DNA from: Alcanivorax sp. 1008
Lineage (GTDB): Bacteria > Pseudomonadota > Gammaproteobacteria > Pseudomonadales > Alcanivoracaceae
NCBI RefSeq assembly: GCF_020667895.1
Contig: NZ_JAFMPS010000006.1
Location: 18,398 to 82,397, forward strand
Reading direction: 5' to 3'
DNA length: 64,000 nucleotides
Part shown: piece by piece, positions 15,859 to 25,258 of the stretch
Numbering within the stretch: the stretch's first letter is position 1
Layout of the letters: each line of letters starts with the position of its first letter
Notes under the pieces: model-generated
Told to the model about the DNA's origin: nothing
Seen by the model: only the letters and a program-made list of their open reading frames with translations
The model's database searches: none
Translations under genes and position numbers: made by a program

Positions 15859-17679
15859 ATGGAGCAATCCGCACAGAAAATTCGGTTGAAGCTCCCCGAG
15901 CAGGATCTCCAGTACCTGACGATTGGCAGTGATCAGCCGAAAAAGCTGCAGGCCTGGGTCAGCGAGCTGCCGCTCATGAACATGGGCGAAACCTCTCGGC
16001 AGCTTTACCAGTTTATTCAGGAACTGAATCGTTTTCAGGTGCCCACACCGCAACGTTTTCAACTTCTGGAAATTATTCGTCCTGTGGTGCTGCACGTGTG
16101 CCGCTCCCTCGGCAAGCATTATCTCAATCAGGCGTTGGTGTTGCCTGACAAGGCCCGTCGTGTTGCCAGTCTGGCGCAGGCACTGCAAACCCATCTCGCG
16201 GCGGGCTACAAGCTCACCGCCGTGCGTGGTATTCGCAGGCTTAATGAGCGCGATGGAAAGACCCTGGTGGCCTGTTCCATTCATCGGGCGATCAGCGCCC
16301 AAACCGATAATTTGGTGCGCAGTTATCAGCTGTATTTTCCTACCCCTCGCCACCTCTGGCTTGAGCTGCATCAGCTGTTCCTGTTAGCCGAAATGAACAA
16401 GCTGGATCGGGCTGAAGTGTCTGATCCGGACTTCAAGGCAATTGAAACCAGCACCGTCAAAGAGGCCTACGGTAGAGCTTTATTGCTATCTACGGCCAAG
16501 CCGAACCAGCTGCGCCAGCAGGAGATTGCCCTGCTTTATCGGGCAACAGAAGAGTGGAGCTCGCTGATTGATATCAAGCCGGCCGGTGCAGATGACGATC
16601 TGTTCGTTTTTGATATGCAGACAGATCGGCCGCCGACCTATCGGACCCACGCTTCTGTGGCTGCAGAAAACAGCCGCTATATTGACTCAAAGGAATTGGT
16701 GGGCGAGCTTTCCGCTGCTATTGCCGGGAAGCCGCACGACGGATTTTTTGTCCCGGACGGTATTCCCGATAACTTGCTGGTGCATTTGCAGCAGGCCTGG
16801 GGTGCACTGGCAGAGCGCTCGTTCCGCCGCGTTGGCCAGACCGGGCCCATTGATATCTGTCTCGGTTTGTCGGCCCTGCATAGCCACCTTTCCGGCGGTA
16901 TGGATTTCGAGAGAATGGTCCGGGGCGGCGAGCTGCAGGTGTTGGCTCAGGGGGCGGCGGAAAACCCGTTCCTCGCCGGGCGCGCCAAGTCAGCGTCTGG
17001 GCCACAGGACGACGACGCCTGGTCCAAAGCCTTTGATGGCGGTGGTCACCGCATGTCCGAAGACATGCTGGACTCCATCGACGTTAGCGGCATCACCACT
17101 CGGCTGCAGCAGGCACAGGATAGCCAGATAGCTGCCAAGCCAGCGCTGGAGCACTTTACCTGTCAAAAGATCAACTCCAGTCCCGGCGGTTACTGTCTGG
17201 AATGGGTTGGTGCCAGCCCTGCGGCCCTGCGTACCGGTGAACTGGTTGGTGTGCGTGAGCTGGGCCAGAATGAATGGGCCATTGGTATCGTGCGCTGGGT
17301 CAAGCAGTTGGCCCATCAAGGCGCCCAGTTTGGTGCTGAGCTGTTGGCTCCCCGGGCCACCCCGGCGGCTGCCCGGGCGCTGCGCAAAACCGGTGATTCT
17401 GGTAACTTTATGCGCGCTTTGTTGTTGCCAGCCCTGCATGCCATTGGCCAACCGGCTACACTGTTGGTGCCAACTGTGGGGTTTCAGGCTGGTGGCAAGG
17501 TTGATATGGTTGCGGGCAATGAAAGTCAGCGCGTGACCTTGCACCGTAAGGTCAATGGTACGGCCAGTTTTGGCCAGTATGAATTCCGCGTCGTGCAACC
17601 CGGGGGGGGTGCGCCGCAGGCAGAGCCTGAAGAGAAAGATGGTGGAGAAGATTTCGACTCCATCTGGACCAGTCTCTGA
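15859..17679 (+). CDS. PilZ-like protein, FimX-neighbour (PA4958 type)
   Basis: 606 aa. Long helical N-terminal and central region (about 1-450) followed by a beta-barrel region near 440-520 with CQKINSSPGGYCLEW and GIVRWV, resembling a degenerate PilZ fold (NxSxxG-like motif, but the Arg switch residues are not clear). A disordered acidic tail ends the protein. The same gene sits next to fimX in Pseudomonas. It is 24 bases upstream of fimX and likely co-transcribed, suggesting a joint role in c-di-GMP control of type IV pili; this is inference. ATG at 15859 (GAGG 11 bases upstream) is preferred over TTG at 15850. Confidence 0.7.
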   Translation: MEQSAQKIRLKLPEQDLQYLTIGSDQPKKLQAWVSELPLMNMGETSRQLYQFIQELNRFQVPTPQRFQLLEIIRPVVLHVCRSLGKHYLNQALVLPDKARRVASLAQALQTHLAAGYKLTAVRGIRRLNERDGKTLVACSIHRAISAQTDNLVRSYQLYFPTPRHLWLELHQLFLLAEMNKLDRAEVSDPDFKAIETSTVKEAYGRALLLSTAKPNQLRQQEIALLYRATEEWSSLIDIKPAGADDDLFVFDMQTDRPPTYRTHASVAAENSRYIDSKELVGELSAAIAGKPHDGFFVPDGIPDNLLVHLQQAWGALAERSFRRVGQTGPIDICLGLSALHSHLSGGMDFERMVRGGELQVLAQGAAENPFLAGRAKSASGPQDDDAWSKAFDGGGHRMSEDMLDSIDVSGITTRLQQAQDSQIAAKPALEHFTCQKINSSPGGYCLEWVGASPAALRTGELVGVRELGQNEWAIGIVRWVKQLAHQGAQFGAELLAPRATPAAARALRKTGDSGNFMRALLLPALHAIGQPATLLVPTVGFQAGGKVDMVAGNESQRVTLHRKVNGTASFGQYEFRVVQPGGGAPQAEPEEKDGGEDFDSIWTSL

Positions 17680-17703
17680 TTATCGTCTTTCCGGCGGATC
17701 TGA

Positions 17704-19779
17704 ATGAGCTATACGCTTGAACATGTTAGGTTGCTGATCGTCCATGATTCTCAGGACGATGCAGAGCAGCTGATGAACTCGCTGCGTAATGCCGGCAAGG
17801 TTACCCGTGCCGAAATTGCGCTCAGTGAAGATGACTTTATTCGCGCCGTTAAAAGTGGCAGCTGGGAACTGATTGTCTGCCGGCCAGAAGTTGCTGGCTG
17901 CAGCTACCAGAAAATCCTTGCTCACCTGAACCGTCTTGGTAAAGCGCTGCCGATGATCGTTCTGGTTGATGCGCTCACCCCGGCGGTTATGGCTGAAGCA
18001 CTTAGTGCGGGCGCCAGGATGGTGGCTCCGATGTCGGAGCGCGATCTATTGATGCTGGTGATTGACCGGCAGATTGAATACCTGTCCCTGCGTAAAGAGC
18101 TGCAGTATAGCCAGCTCGCTCTGCATGACGCAGAGAAACGCCTGTCTGTGCTGATGGATCAGAGTCGTGATGCCATCGCCTATGTGGTGGATGGCATGCA
18201 TATTCATGCCAACGACGTTTATCTTGAGCGGTTCGGTTACGCCAGCTCCGATGATCTTGCCGGCATGCCGATTATGGACATGGTGTCCGCGGCGGATCAC
18301 GAGAAGTTGAAAAAGCTGCTGCGCAGTCGCGCGCAGAACGAAAACCAGACCAATGAGCTGGAATGCCGGGGTATTGGCCCGGGCGGCAAGGAATTTGATG
18401 CAGTCTTTACTTTTTCTGCGTCCACCTATGATGGCGAAGCCTGCACCCAGATCGTTATTCGTGCGGCCGAGGTAGACGAGAGCGCCATACAGGAAAGGCT
18501 GCAGGAAATGAGCCAGATCGACCAGGTCACTGGTCTGTATAACCGCGGCTGGTTCCTTGATCAGGTTGATGCTTCTTTGGCCAACGCGGTGCGGACAGGC
18601 CATATGTATGCGGTGTCCCTGATTCGTATTGATGACTTCGAGACGCATCAGAGTGCTGTGGGTCTGGATGGCGCTGATGAGTTGCTGCGCCAGCTGGCCA
18701 CACTGATTAGCCAAAGCGCGGATGCTGACTCCAGCCTGTCGCGCATTGATGGCGAAGATTTTGCGGTGCTGAGTCCGGTTAATGATCGAGAGGTTGCCGG
18801 CGACTGGGCGGAAAAGGTTCGCGCCGGCATTGAGAAAATGATGCCGGCGGTAGCGTCGCGCACCCTGAAGGTAACTGCTTCTATTGGTGTTGCCTTTGTT
18901 ACTGATGACACCCGTTCGGCTCAGGCTACAGTGAATAAAGCACTGGAATGCTGTGTGCGAGCGCGCGATGAAAGCAAGGGCAAGGGCAACACGGTGTATG
19001 TCCACAGTCCAATGGATGATGTGGAGGCAGGGTCCAGCGAGGCAGTGGCCCTGGTATTGCGCGACGCCCTGGAGAAGGGCGCGCTAGCGCTGCAGTATCA
19101 GGCGATCATGAACCTGGAAGACGACAGCAGTCATTTCTTCGAAGTGTTTGTGCACTTGCCGCAGGCCGATGGCAGCATTCTTCAGCCCGCCCAGTTCATG
19201 CCAGTGGCGGGCGAGCTTGGCATGGCAGGCAAGATCGATCGCTGGGTGGTGCTTAATGCAATCAAGGCCGCAGCAGCTCAGAAGCACTCGGTGAAGGTGC
19301 TGATTAATTTAAGTGGATTTTCCCTGCAGGATAATGGTTTTTCTGACTGGGTAGGCAAGGCCATAAAAGCCTCGAAAATCCCCGGTAAGCAGGTGGTGTT
19401 CCAGTTCTCTGAAGTGGATGTTAATAATCACCTAAAGCAGGCTGCCGATTTCGCTGGCAAGGTGCAGCCCATGGGCTGTGCTGTGTCGGTTAGTCGATTT
19501 GCCGGCGCCCAGGAGCCACTCAAGTTGTTTGATCATGTGCCAGTTAACATGGTCAAGTTCGACGGCAGCTACACGCAGGATCTTGCTAACAAGGAAAGCA
19601 AGGAAAAATTCGCCAAGCTTATTGGTGAGGTGTCCGGCAAGGGCAAGCAGGTTATGGTCGGTTTTGTCGAAGCTGCCAGTCAGATGCAGACACTGTGGAC
19701 CATGGGCGGGGTGAATTTCCTGCAAGGCTATTATATGCAGCCGCCTGTGGGGCATATTCAGGTTGATGAAGGCGAGTAA
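17704..19779 (+). CDS. fimX: FimX-type degenerate GGDEF-EAL c-di-GMP receptor
   Basis: 691 aa. Order: REC-like domain without a clear phosphoacceptor pattern (1-125), PAS (about 145-260), GGDEF-like (270-425), EAL-like (440-685). The GGDEF motif reads DGEDF (349-353) and the EAL motif reads EVF (480-482), so both enzyme sites are degenerate, as in P. aeruginosa FimX, a c-di-GMP-binding regulator at the cell pole needed for twitching. The c-di-GMP would bind the EAL domain. Its stop codon is in the loop of a perfect hairpin shared with serB. Confidence 0.85.
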   Translation: MSYTLEHVRLLIVHDSQDDAEQLMNSLRNAGKVTRAEIALSEDDFIRAVKSGSWELIVCRPEVAGCSYQKILAHLNRLGKALPMIVLVDALTPAVMAEALSAGARMVAPMSERDLLMLVIDRQIEYLSLRKELQYSQLALHDAEKRLSVLMDQSRDAIAYVVDGMHIHANDVYLERFGYASSDDLAGMPIMDMVSAADHEKLKKLLRSRAQNENQTNELECRGIGPGGKEFDAVFTFSASTYDGEACTQIVIRAAEVDESAIQERLQEMSQIDQVTGLYNRGWFLDQVDASLANAVRTGHMYAVSLIRIDDFETHQSAVGLDGADELLRQLATLISQSADADSSLSRIDGEDFAVLSPVNDREVAGDWAEKVRAGIEKMMPAVASRTLKVTASIGVAFVTDDTRSAQATVNKALECCVRARDESKGKGNTVYVHSPMDDVEAGSSEAVALVLRDALEKGALALQYQAIMNLEDDSSHFFEVFVHLPQADGSILQPAQFMPVAGELGMAGKIDRWVVLNAIKAAAAQKHSVKVLINLSGFSLQDNGFSDWVGKAIKASKIPGKQVVFQFSEVDVNNHLKQAADFAGKVQPMGCAVSVSRFAGAQEPLKLFDHVPVNMVKFDGSYTQDLANKESKEKFAKLIGEVSGKGKQVMVGFVEAASQMQTLWTMGGVNFLQGYYMQPPVGHIQVDEGE

Positions 19780-19791
19780 CTCGCCTTCATC
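19765..19791. terminator. hairpin at the fimX/serB convergent stops
   Basis: Perfect 12-bp inverted repeat GATGAAGGCGAG (19765-19776) and its complement (19780-19791). The 3-base loop TAA is the fimX stop codon and the arm overlaps the serB stop. No T-run on either side, so a bidirectional hairpin or mRNA 3' end stabiliser rather than a canonical terminator. Confidence 0.5.
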
Positions 19792-21034
19792 ACTTGGTGC
19801 TGCCGGACGCCAGTAGTTCTGCCTGGTCCCTGTCACGTACTCCGATTAGATACAGAATGCCGTCCAACCCGAGCGTGGAGATGGCCTGCTTGGCTGTTTC
19901 CTTGACCATCGGTTTGGCGCGGAAAGCGATTCCCAGTCCGGCAATGCCGAGCATCGGCAAGTCGTTAGCACCATCTCCCACTGCGATTACCTGCTCCAGG
20001 CTGATGCCTTCCTGGTTGGCGATTTCCCGAAGAAGCTCCGCCTTGCGCTGCCCGTTTACGATCTGCCCGGCTACCCGGCCGGTAACTTTGCCGTTTTCGA
20101 TTTCCAGCTCGTTGGCATGCACGTGGTCAATGCCTAGTCGCTCCTGCAGATGGCGTCCGAACCAGGTGAAGCCCCCGGAAAGAATGGCAGTGCGATAACC
20201 CAGTGCTTTCAAAGTGGCAACCAGCCTCTCCGCGCCTTCGGTTAGCTTCAGGCGTGAGCGCACCCGTTCCAGCGCCGCTTCATCCAGCCCCTCTAGCAGG
20301 GCGACGCGGCGGCGGAAACTCTCATCGAAGTCCAGTTCGCCACGCATGGCCTTTTCAGTAATCTCGGAAACCTGTTCGCCCACCCCGGCTTCGCGGGCCA
20401 GTTCATCAATGACTTCCGACTCGATCAGGGTGGAGTCCATATCGAAGGCCACCAGCCGCCGGTTGCGGCGGAAGGCAGTGTCCTTTTGGAAGGCGATATC
20501 CAGATTGCGCTCGTTGGCAATGCGTAAAAAATCGGCGCGCATTGCCTCGCTATTGGCCGGTTCGCCGCGCACGGAAATTTCGATGCAGGCACGGGCATCT
20601 TCATCCATGCCTTCGCCTTCCAGATGTACCCGGCCGGAAAGGCGGGTAATGCTTTCGATATTCAGCTCGTTGCGAGCCACCACGGCGGTAACGTCACTGA
20701 GCTGCTCAGCGGTAATTTTTCGGGCCAGCAGGGTGATGATGTAGCGGTCTTTGCCTTGGCCGGCGACCCAGTCTTCGTAACGGTCGTAATCAATGGGGCG
20801 AAAGCGTACGGAGATATTGAGCTTATGTGCTTCGAACAGAAGATCCTTCAGTACTGGCGACGTTTCCCGGCCCGGTGGCACTTCGATAAGGATGCCGAGT
20901 GATAGCGAGTCATGGATCACGGCCTGACCGATATCAAGGATATTCAGCTGATACTGGGCGAGTATGCTGGTAAAGGCGGCTGTCAGGCCGGGTCGGTCGC
21001 CACCGGATACCTGAATCAAAATAATCTCGCGCAC
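19790..21034 (-). CDS. serB: phosphoserine phosphatase SerB
   Basis: 414 aa, the long form with two N-terminal ACT domains (about 1-180) and a C-terminal HAD phosphatase. Catalytic motif DMDSTLIESE, the GGF loop (SGGFTWF) and GDGANDLPML are intact. It makes serine from phosphoserine. Convergent with fimX; divergent from the AhpA-like gene, the usual smp-serB arrangement. Confidence 0.95.
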   Translation of the reverse strand: MREIILIQVSGGDRPGLTAAFTSILAQYQLNILDIGQAVIHDSLSLGILIEVPPGRETSPVLKDLLFEAHKLNISVRFRPIDYDRYEDWVAGQGKDRYIITLLARKITAEQLSDVTAVVARNELNIESITRLSGRVHLEGEGMDEDARACIEISVRGEPANSEAMRADFLRIANERNLDIAFQKDTAFRRNRRLVAFDMDSTLIESEVIDELAREAGVGEQVSEITEKAMRGELDFDESFRRRVALLEGLDEAALERVRSRLKLTEGAERLVATLKALGYRTAILSGGFTWFGRHLQERLGIDHVHANELEIENGKVTGRVAGQIVNGQRKAELLREIANQEGISLEQVIAVGDGANDLPMLGIAGLGIAFRAKPMVKETAKQAISTLGLDGILYLIGVRDRDQAELLASGSTK

Positions 21035-21121
21035 AGCGGTCTCCTTGTGAGGTGGCGCACAGTATAACGTGCTGTGCGGATGGCTGCTGCTATACTGCGC
21101 GCCAGAAACGGAGGGTCGGGC

Positions 21122-22270
21122 ATGCCCGCAGATAAAGTCGACTGGCGCAACTGGTGGCAGAAAGAGCAGCAGCTGATTCGTGAGCTGGCGCTGATGCTGC
21201 TGATGGCTGTGGTGGTCGGGGTGTACTTTCTTGAGAACGCCAGAGTGGCAGTGGAGCAGGGGCAGCGCCGTTCCGCTGAGGCGCTGGCGCAGCAGCTGGC
21301 CACCAGCGCTTCCGAATACCTCGCCTCGGGCAACCTGGTCAGCTTGAATGTGATGGCGCAGCAGACGGCCGCATTGGGGATGGTGTCCCGGGTGGAGATC
21401 CGTAATCCTGCCGACAGGGTGCTGGCCAGTGCTGGCGATGAATCCGTTGGTAGTATTTCTGCCAGTCGTCCCGTCCGGATTGATGATCAGGCTCTGGTTG
21501 GTACCGCAGTGGTATGGCCCCGACGAATTGATGCGGCACAGTCTCGCCAGCTGGAAACACGCTTTGTGCTGGTGGTGCTTAGTCTGCTGGGCTTTCGTCT
21601 TTTAGTAGAGCTGGCCTGGCGCCGACTGCGGGCCGAGCCAGAAGTGTTGCCGGAGGAGGAAACTCTGGAAGCGGATCTGGTGCCGGTGCTCACCATGAAC
21701 CAGACCAGCGAGGCGCCGCGCGCCTGGCTACGTATCGGTATCGTCAACTTTGACAGGATCAGAGATCGCTATGCGGCCGATATGGTCAGCGAAATGCTGA
21801 ACGGTTATGGCGCTTTGTTGCAGCAGGTGGCCGAGGTTTATGGCGGCCGTGTATTGCAAAATATCGGTGCCGAAGCAGCCATGGTGATTGGTGGAGAAAC
21901 TCGTGCTGAGGCTTGCTTTCAAGCGCTTTGTGCGGGAACCCTGTTCCGTCGCCTGGCGCGCGAACTCAGTGAGCAGCGTAAAGAGCAGGGTCGGACTCCA
22001 CTGGAGTTCAAGCTGCTCGTTACTACCAATGGTGACATGGCGCATAGCTGGGCGTTGGCGCTGGCTGGGTTGCCCGGTCGAGTCCATGTGCCGGAATCGG
22101 AAATGGCGCGCTACGAGCTGGATACCCGCTTGTTATTTCAGGGTGAGCGCTGTCTGCACGTGTTGTCCGATGGTGAGACTATTCGGGTGCAGCCCATCGA
22201 GCAGCTGGCCCAGCGTTATCAAAAGTTGATTGCTGACCAGGCTGCCAGATTGCTGCAGGAAAGTGTCTAG
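21122..22270 (+). CDS. AhpA/Smp-like membrane protein with a cyclase-like domain
   Basis: 382 aa. N-terminal membrane helix near 20-40, a periplasmic region with the Smp pattern (RVEIRNPADRVLAS), a second hydrophobic helix near 155-175, then a cytoplasmic domain (about 210-380). The latter starts LRIGIVNFDRI and contains MLNGYGALLQQVAEVYGGRVLQNIGAEAAMVI, the fold order of class III nucleotide cyclases, but the metal-binding and catalytic residues are not evident. Like E. coli smp it is divergent from serB. GGAGGG upstream fixes ATG 21122. Probably a regulatory rather than an enzymatic cyclase-like module. Confidence 0.65.
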   Translation: MPADKVDWRNWWQKEQQLIRELALMLLMAVVVGVYFLENARVAVEQGQRRSAEALAQQLATSASEYLASGNLVSLNVMAQQTAALGMVSRVEIRNPADRVLASAGDESVGSISASRPVRIDDQALVGTAVVWPRRIDAAQSRQLETRFVLVVLSLLGFRLLVELAWRRLRAEPEVLPEEETLEADLVPVLTMNQTSEAPRAWLRIGIVNFDRIRDRYAADMVSEMLNGYGALLQQVAEVYGGRVLQNIGAEAAMVIGGETRAEACFQALCAGTLFRRLARELSEQRKEQGRTPLEFKLLVTTNGDMAHSWALALAGLPGRVHVPESEMARYELDTRLLFQGERCLHVLSDGETIRVQPIEQLAQRYQKLIADQAARLLQESV

Positions 22271-22290
22271 TCGGTAACGCTCGGCTCCAG

Positions 22291-23151
22291 TTACTTTACT
22301 TCGCCGAGCTTCTGTCCCATCTGTACCGGGCTGCCTTCGCCAAGCCCTTTCAGGAAGCTCGCCTTACCCTCGGGAAATAGCAGAATAGCGGTGGAGCCGA
22401 GCAGGAAGCGGCCCAATTCATCACCTTTTTCCAGGCTAATCTCACCCCGTGCCGCATATTGCGTGCGCACGATGCTGCGCGGTTGCGGTGCTACCTGACC
22501 GGCAAATACGGTTTCAATGCCGGCCACAATCATGGCGCCCACCAGAATGACCGCAAACGGGCCGTTGTCTGAATCAAACACACAGACGGCCCGTTCATTG
22601 CGGGCAAACAGATCCGGAATCTGTCGGGTGGTTACCTGATTCACTGAAAACAGCCGGCCGGGAACGTAGATCATTTCACGCAGGGTGCCGGACAGTGGCA
22701 TATGCACGCGGTGGTAATCCTTCGGTGACAGATACACCGTGGCAAAGCTGCCGCTAATAAATTCACTGGCCAGCTCGCTATCTCCGCCGACCAGTTCGTA
22801 CAGGGAAAAGTATTGCCCTTTGGCCTGCATTACATCAGAGCCGCGGATGCGGCCCAGCTGGCTGATGGCACCATCAGCGGGACAAACAATCGCTGAAGAC
22901 TCTTCACAGATAGGCCGGGCGCCTTCTTTGAGAGCGCGGGTAAAAAACGCATTAAAGCTGGCGAATTGATCCGGGTCCTCAATCTGCGCTTCGCTCAGGT
23001 CGATTTTAAATTGCTTGCGAAACAGGTTGATAAAGATGGTCTTGATCCAGGGGATCTCACTACGCGCCAGTGTGCCCACCAGCCGTGATAGCAGGTGGTG
23101 CGGTAAAATCAGTTGCAGCAGGCCGAACAGCTTTTCAAGAAACGGATTCAC
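22291..23151 (-). CDS. psd: phosphatidylserine decarboxylase
   Basis: 286 aa. The self-cleavage motif LGST (251-254) is intact; Ser253 becomes the pyruvoyl group of the small alpha subunit. The enzyme converts phosphatidylserine to phosphatidylethanolamine at the inner membrane. The HMPLSGTLREMIYVPG segment is typical. 28 bases downstream of the sulfurtransferase gene on the same strand. Confidence 0.95.
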   Translation of the reverse strand: MNPFLEKLFGLLQLILPHHLLSRLVGTLARSEIPWIKTIFINLFRKQFKIDLSEAQIEDPDQFASFNAFFTRALKEGARPICEESSAIVCPADGAISQLGRIRGSDVMQAKGQYFSLYELVGGDSELASEFISGSFATVYLSPKDYHRVHMPLSGTLREMIYVPGRLFSVNQVTTRQIPDLFARNERAVCVFDSDNGPFAVILVGAMIVAGIETVFAGQVAPQPRSIVRTQYAARGEISLEKGDELGRFLLGSTAILLFPEGKASFLKGLGEGSPVQMGQKLGEVK

Positions 23152-23179
23152 GGTAAGCCTCTTTTTGTCAGAAATTCAG

Positions 23180-23998
23180 TCAGTATTTCTCTACCGGGGT
23201 GTCGGGGTGGTTGCCCCACTCGGACCAGGAGCCGGCATAGCCACGGATGTTCAGTCCCAACAGGCGCCCCACCAACCAGCTATAACTGGAGCGGTGATGG
23301 GTTTGGCAATGGACAATAATTTCTTTGTCTTCGGTCAGGCCGAGCTGAGCCATTTCGGTCCGTACTGCATCCAGATCGCGAATGCGCAGATGACGACCCC
23401 GATCCATCGGCTCGGTCCATTCGTAATGGATGGCGCCAGGAATATGGCCGGCCTTTTGTGCGTAGGCGCGCAGCCCGGCAAATTCCTCTTCGGAGCGCGC
23501 ATCCCAGATCGCCACAGTGGGATCACCAATACGGCCCAACAGTTCCTCAAGGGTGATATCGGTGTGCTCAAGAATACGTTCGATGCGGTACTCGCTGGCG
23601 ACGCGCTGCTCGCTATGCATGTCGGTGGGCAGGCCCTCGGCCAGCCACGCATGAATGCCACCATTAAGCCAGGAGTAACGGGTGTGGCCGATACTTTCCA
23701 GTACCCACAACAGACGGCCGGCCCAGCCGCCGCCCTCGTCATCGCAGGCCACCACGTGGGTTTCCGGAGTCAGGCCAAGATCACTAAAAAGCGCCTCAAG
23801 AGATTCTTTGTCTGGCAGCAGGCCGGGTGCCGGCTGGCTTCCTTTTTGCAGCGCCCGATGGTCCAGATGTACGGCTCCCGGGATATGCGCCTGCTGGAAA
23901 ACCTGTGCCTTGCCAAGGTCAATAACCAGCAGCTGTGGCTCGCCCAGCCGTTGGGCCAGCGTCTGAGGTTCCAGAAGTAGGGGCAGAGTGCTGCTCAT
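23180..23998 (-). CDS. sulfurtransferase (rhodanese), two-domain
   Basis: 272 aa, tandem rhodanese domains. The active-site loop CQTHHRS has the catalytic Cys231 in the C-terminal domain; the N-terminal domain has Asp (VACDDEGGG) in place of Cys, as is normal for the inactive half. The CQTHHRS loop and its position next to psd are those of P. aeruginosa RhdA. It transfers sulfane sulfur from thiosulfate. Confidence 0.88.
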   Translation of the reverse strand: MSSTLPLLLEPQTLAQRLGEPQLLVIDLGKAQVFQQAHIPGAVHLDHRALQKGSQPAPGLLPDKESLEALFSDLGLTPETHVVACDDEGGGWAGRLLWVLESIGHTRYSWLNGGIHAWLAEGLPTDMHSEQRVASEYRIERILEHTDITLEELLGRIGDPTVAIWDARSEEEFAGLRAYAQKAGHIPGAIHYEWTEPMDRGRHLRIRDLDAVRTEMAQLGLTEDKEIIVHCQTHHRSSYSWLVGRLLGLNIRGYAGSWSEWGNHPDTPVEKY

Positions 23999-24093
23999 GG
24001 TGGTGTCCTTTGGCGACGTCAGGGCGCCATTCTACCTGAAACGTCATCCGCCGGCGGCCTGTGTCGGGATAGTGCGTCCATCCGTAGCGCCAA

Positions 24094-25134
24094 CTAGTAC
24101 CTTTCTCGACCTTCCTCATCAAGGGTGTCGGCGATACGGTAAAAGTTATCCAGCCGCTCGGCGCTGATGCTGCCATCTTCCGCCGCCAGTCGCAGGGCGC
24201 AGCCGGGCTCGTGGCGATGAGAGCAATTGCGGAATTTGCAGTGTCCGGCCAGCGGTGCCAGATCGCAGTAGCCGCTCAGCAGCTCCTCTTCACTGATATG
24301 CCAAAGGCCGAACTCGCGCACCCCGGGGGAATCGATCAGCTTGCCGCCGCCGGGCAGATCAAACAGCTTTGCGGTCACGGTGGTGTGCTGGCCCAGCCCG
24401 GAGCGAGTGGATAGCTCACTCACCTCCAGCCCGGCATCCGGCAACATGGCATTTACCAATGAGGACTTGCCTACTCCAGACTGGCCGACAAATACGGAAG
24501 TGTGCCCGGCTAGCGCCTGATACAGGGGCTGCAGCCCGTCGCCCTCGGTGGCGGATACCTCCAGTACCTGATAGCCGATACCACGGTACAGTTGGCACAG
24601 GGCATCAATATGGTCGCGATCATCGGCGCTGATCAGGTCGGCCTTGTTGAGGATCAACAGCGGTGTGATGCCACTGAGTTCTGCGGCCACCAGATAGCGG
24701 TCCAGCAATCCGGATGATGGGGTCGGCTGTGGCGCAAATACCACCAACATCAGGTCAACATTGGCTGCCACAGGTTTCAGATTGCCGTACTGATCCGGAC
24801 GCCGCAGCACCGTTTGCCGAGGCGCGATGGCCGTGACCACCCCGGTTGCTACGCCGGTTCCCTCATCCTTGGGAGGCTGGAAGAGAACCTGATCGCCCAC
24901 CACCAGCTGTTCCAGAGTGGCGCGGAAGTGACAGCGAAAAGCCTCGCCGCGATCGTTGTTAACGATGACCTGCTGACCATAGTGTGTCACCACCAGGCCG
25001 TGCTGCTCCTCGCCGAATGTCTCGGCTGCCGGCTCGCCGTCGCGGGCAGAGCGTTTCGCTGCCCGGGCCAGACGCTCTTCCTGAATCTTGTCGATGCGCC
25101 ATTGCTGTCGGCGGCTGAGATTACGTTTGCTCAT
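24094..25134 (-). CDS. rsgA: ribosome small subunit GTPase RsgA (YjeQ)
   Basis: 346 aa. Circularly permuted GTPase: NKAD (G4) precedes GQSGVGKSSLVN (G1) and DSPGVREFG (G3). N-terminal OB fold and a C-terminal zinc site CxxxxCxHxxxPGC. It helps late assembly of the 30S subunit. ATG 25134 is the family start. Followed by the rhodanese gene on the same strand. Confidence 0.95.
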   Translation of the reverse strand: MSKRNLSRRQQWRIDKIQEERLARAAKRSARDGEPAAETFGEEQHGLVVTHYGQQVIVNNDRGEAFRCHFRATLEQLVVGDQVLFQPPKDEGTGVATGVVTAIAPRQTVLRRPDQYGNLKPVAANVDLMLVVFAPQPTPSSGLLDRYLVAAELSGITPLLILNKADLISADDRDHIDALCQLYRGIGYQVLEVSATEGDGLQPLYQALAGHTSVFVGQSGVGKSSLVNAMLPDAGLEVSELSTRSGLGQHTTVTAKLFDLPGGGKLIDSPGVREFGLWHISEEELLSGYCDLAPLAGHCKFRNCSHRHEPGCALRLAAEDGSISAERLDNFYRIADTLDEEGRERY

Positions 25135-25258
25135 GGCCGGCAACATAGCCGCAGTGCGCCGCCGACACAATGTTCACGTGCTGCTGATACTGTGTGCTAT
25201 TGGGTGTCGTGTCAGTTCGCGCTAGAGTGCGACAGGGCTGACTAATCAGGAGAAGATT

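Noticed and set aside
18046..19005. 319-codon minus-strand open frame
   Set aside because: Antisense to the PAS/GGDEF part of fimX; no domain.
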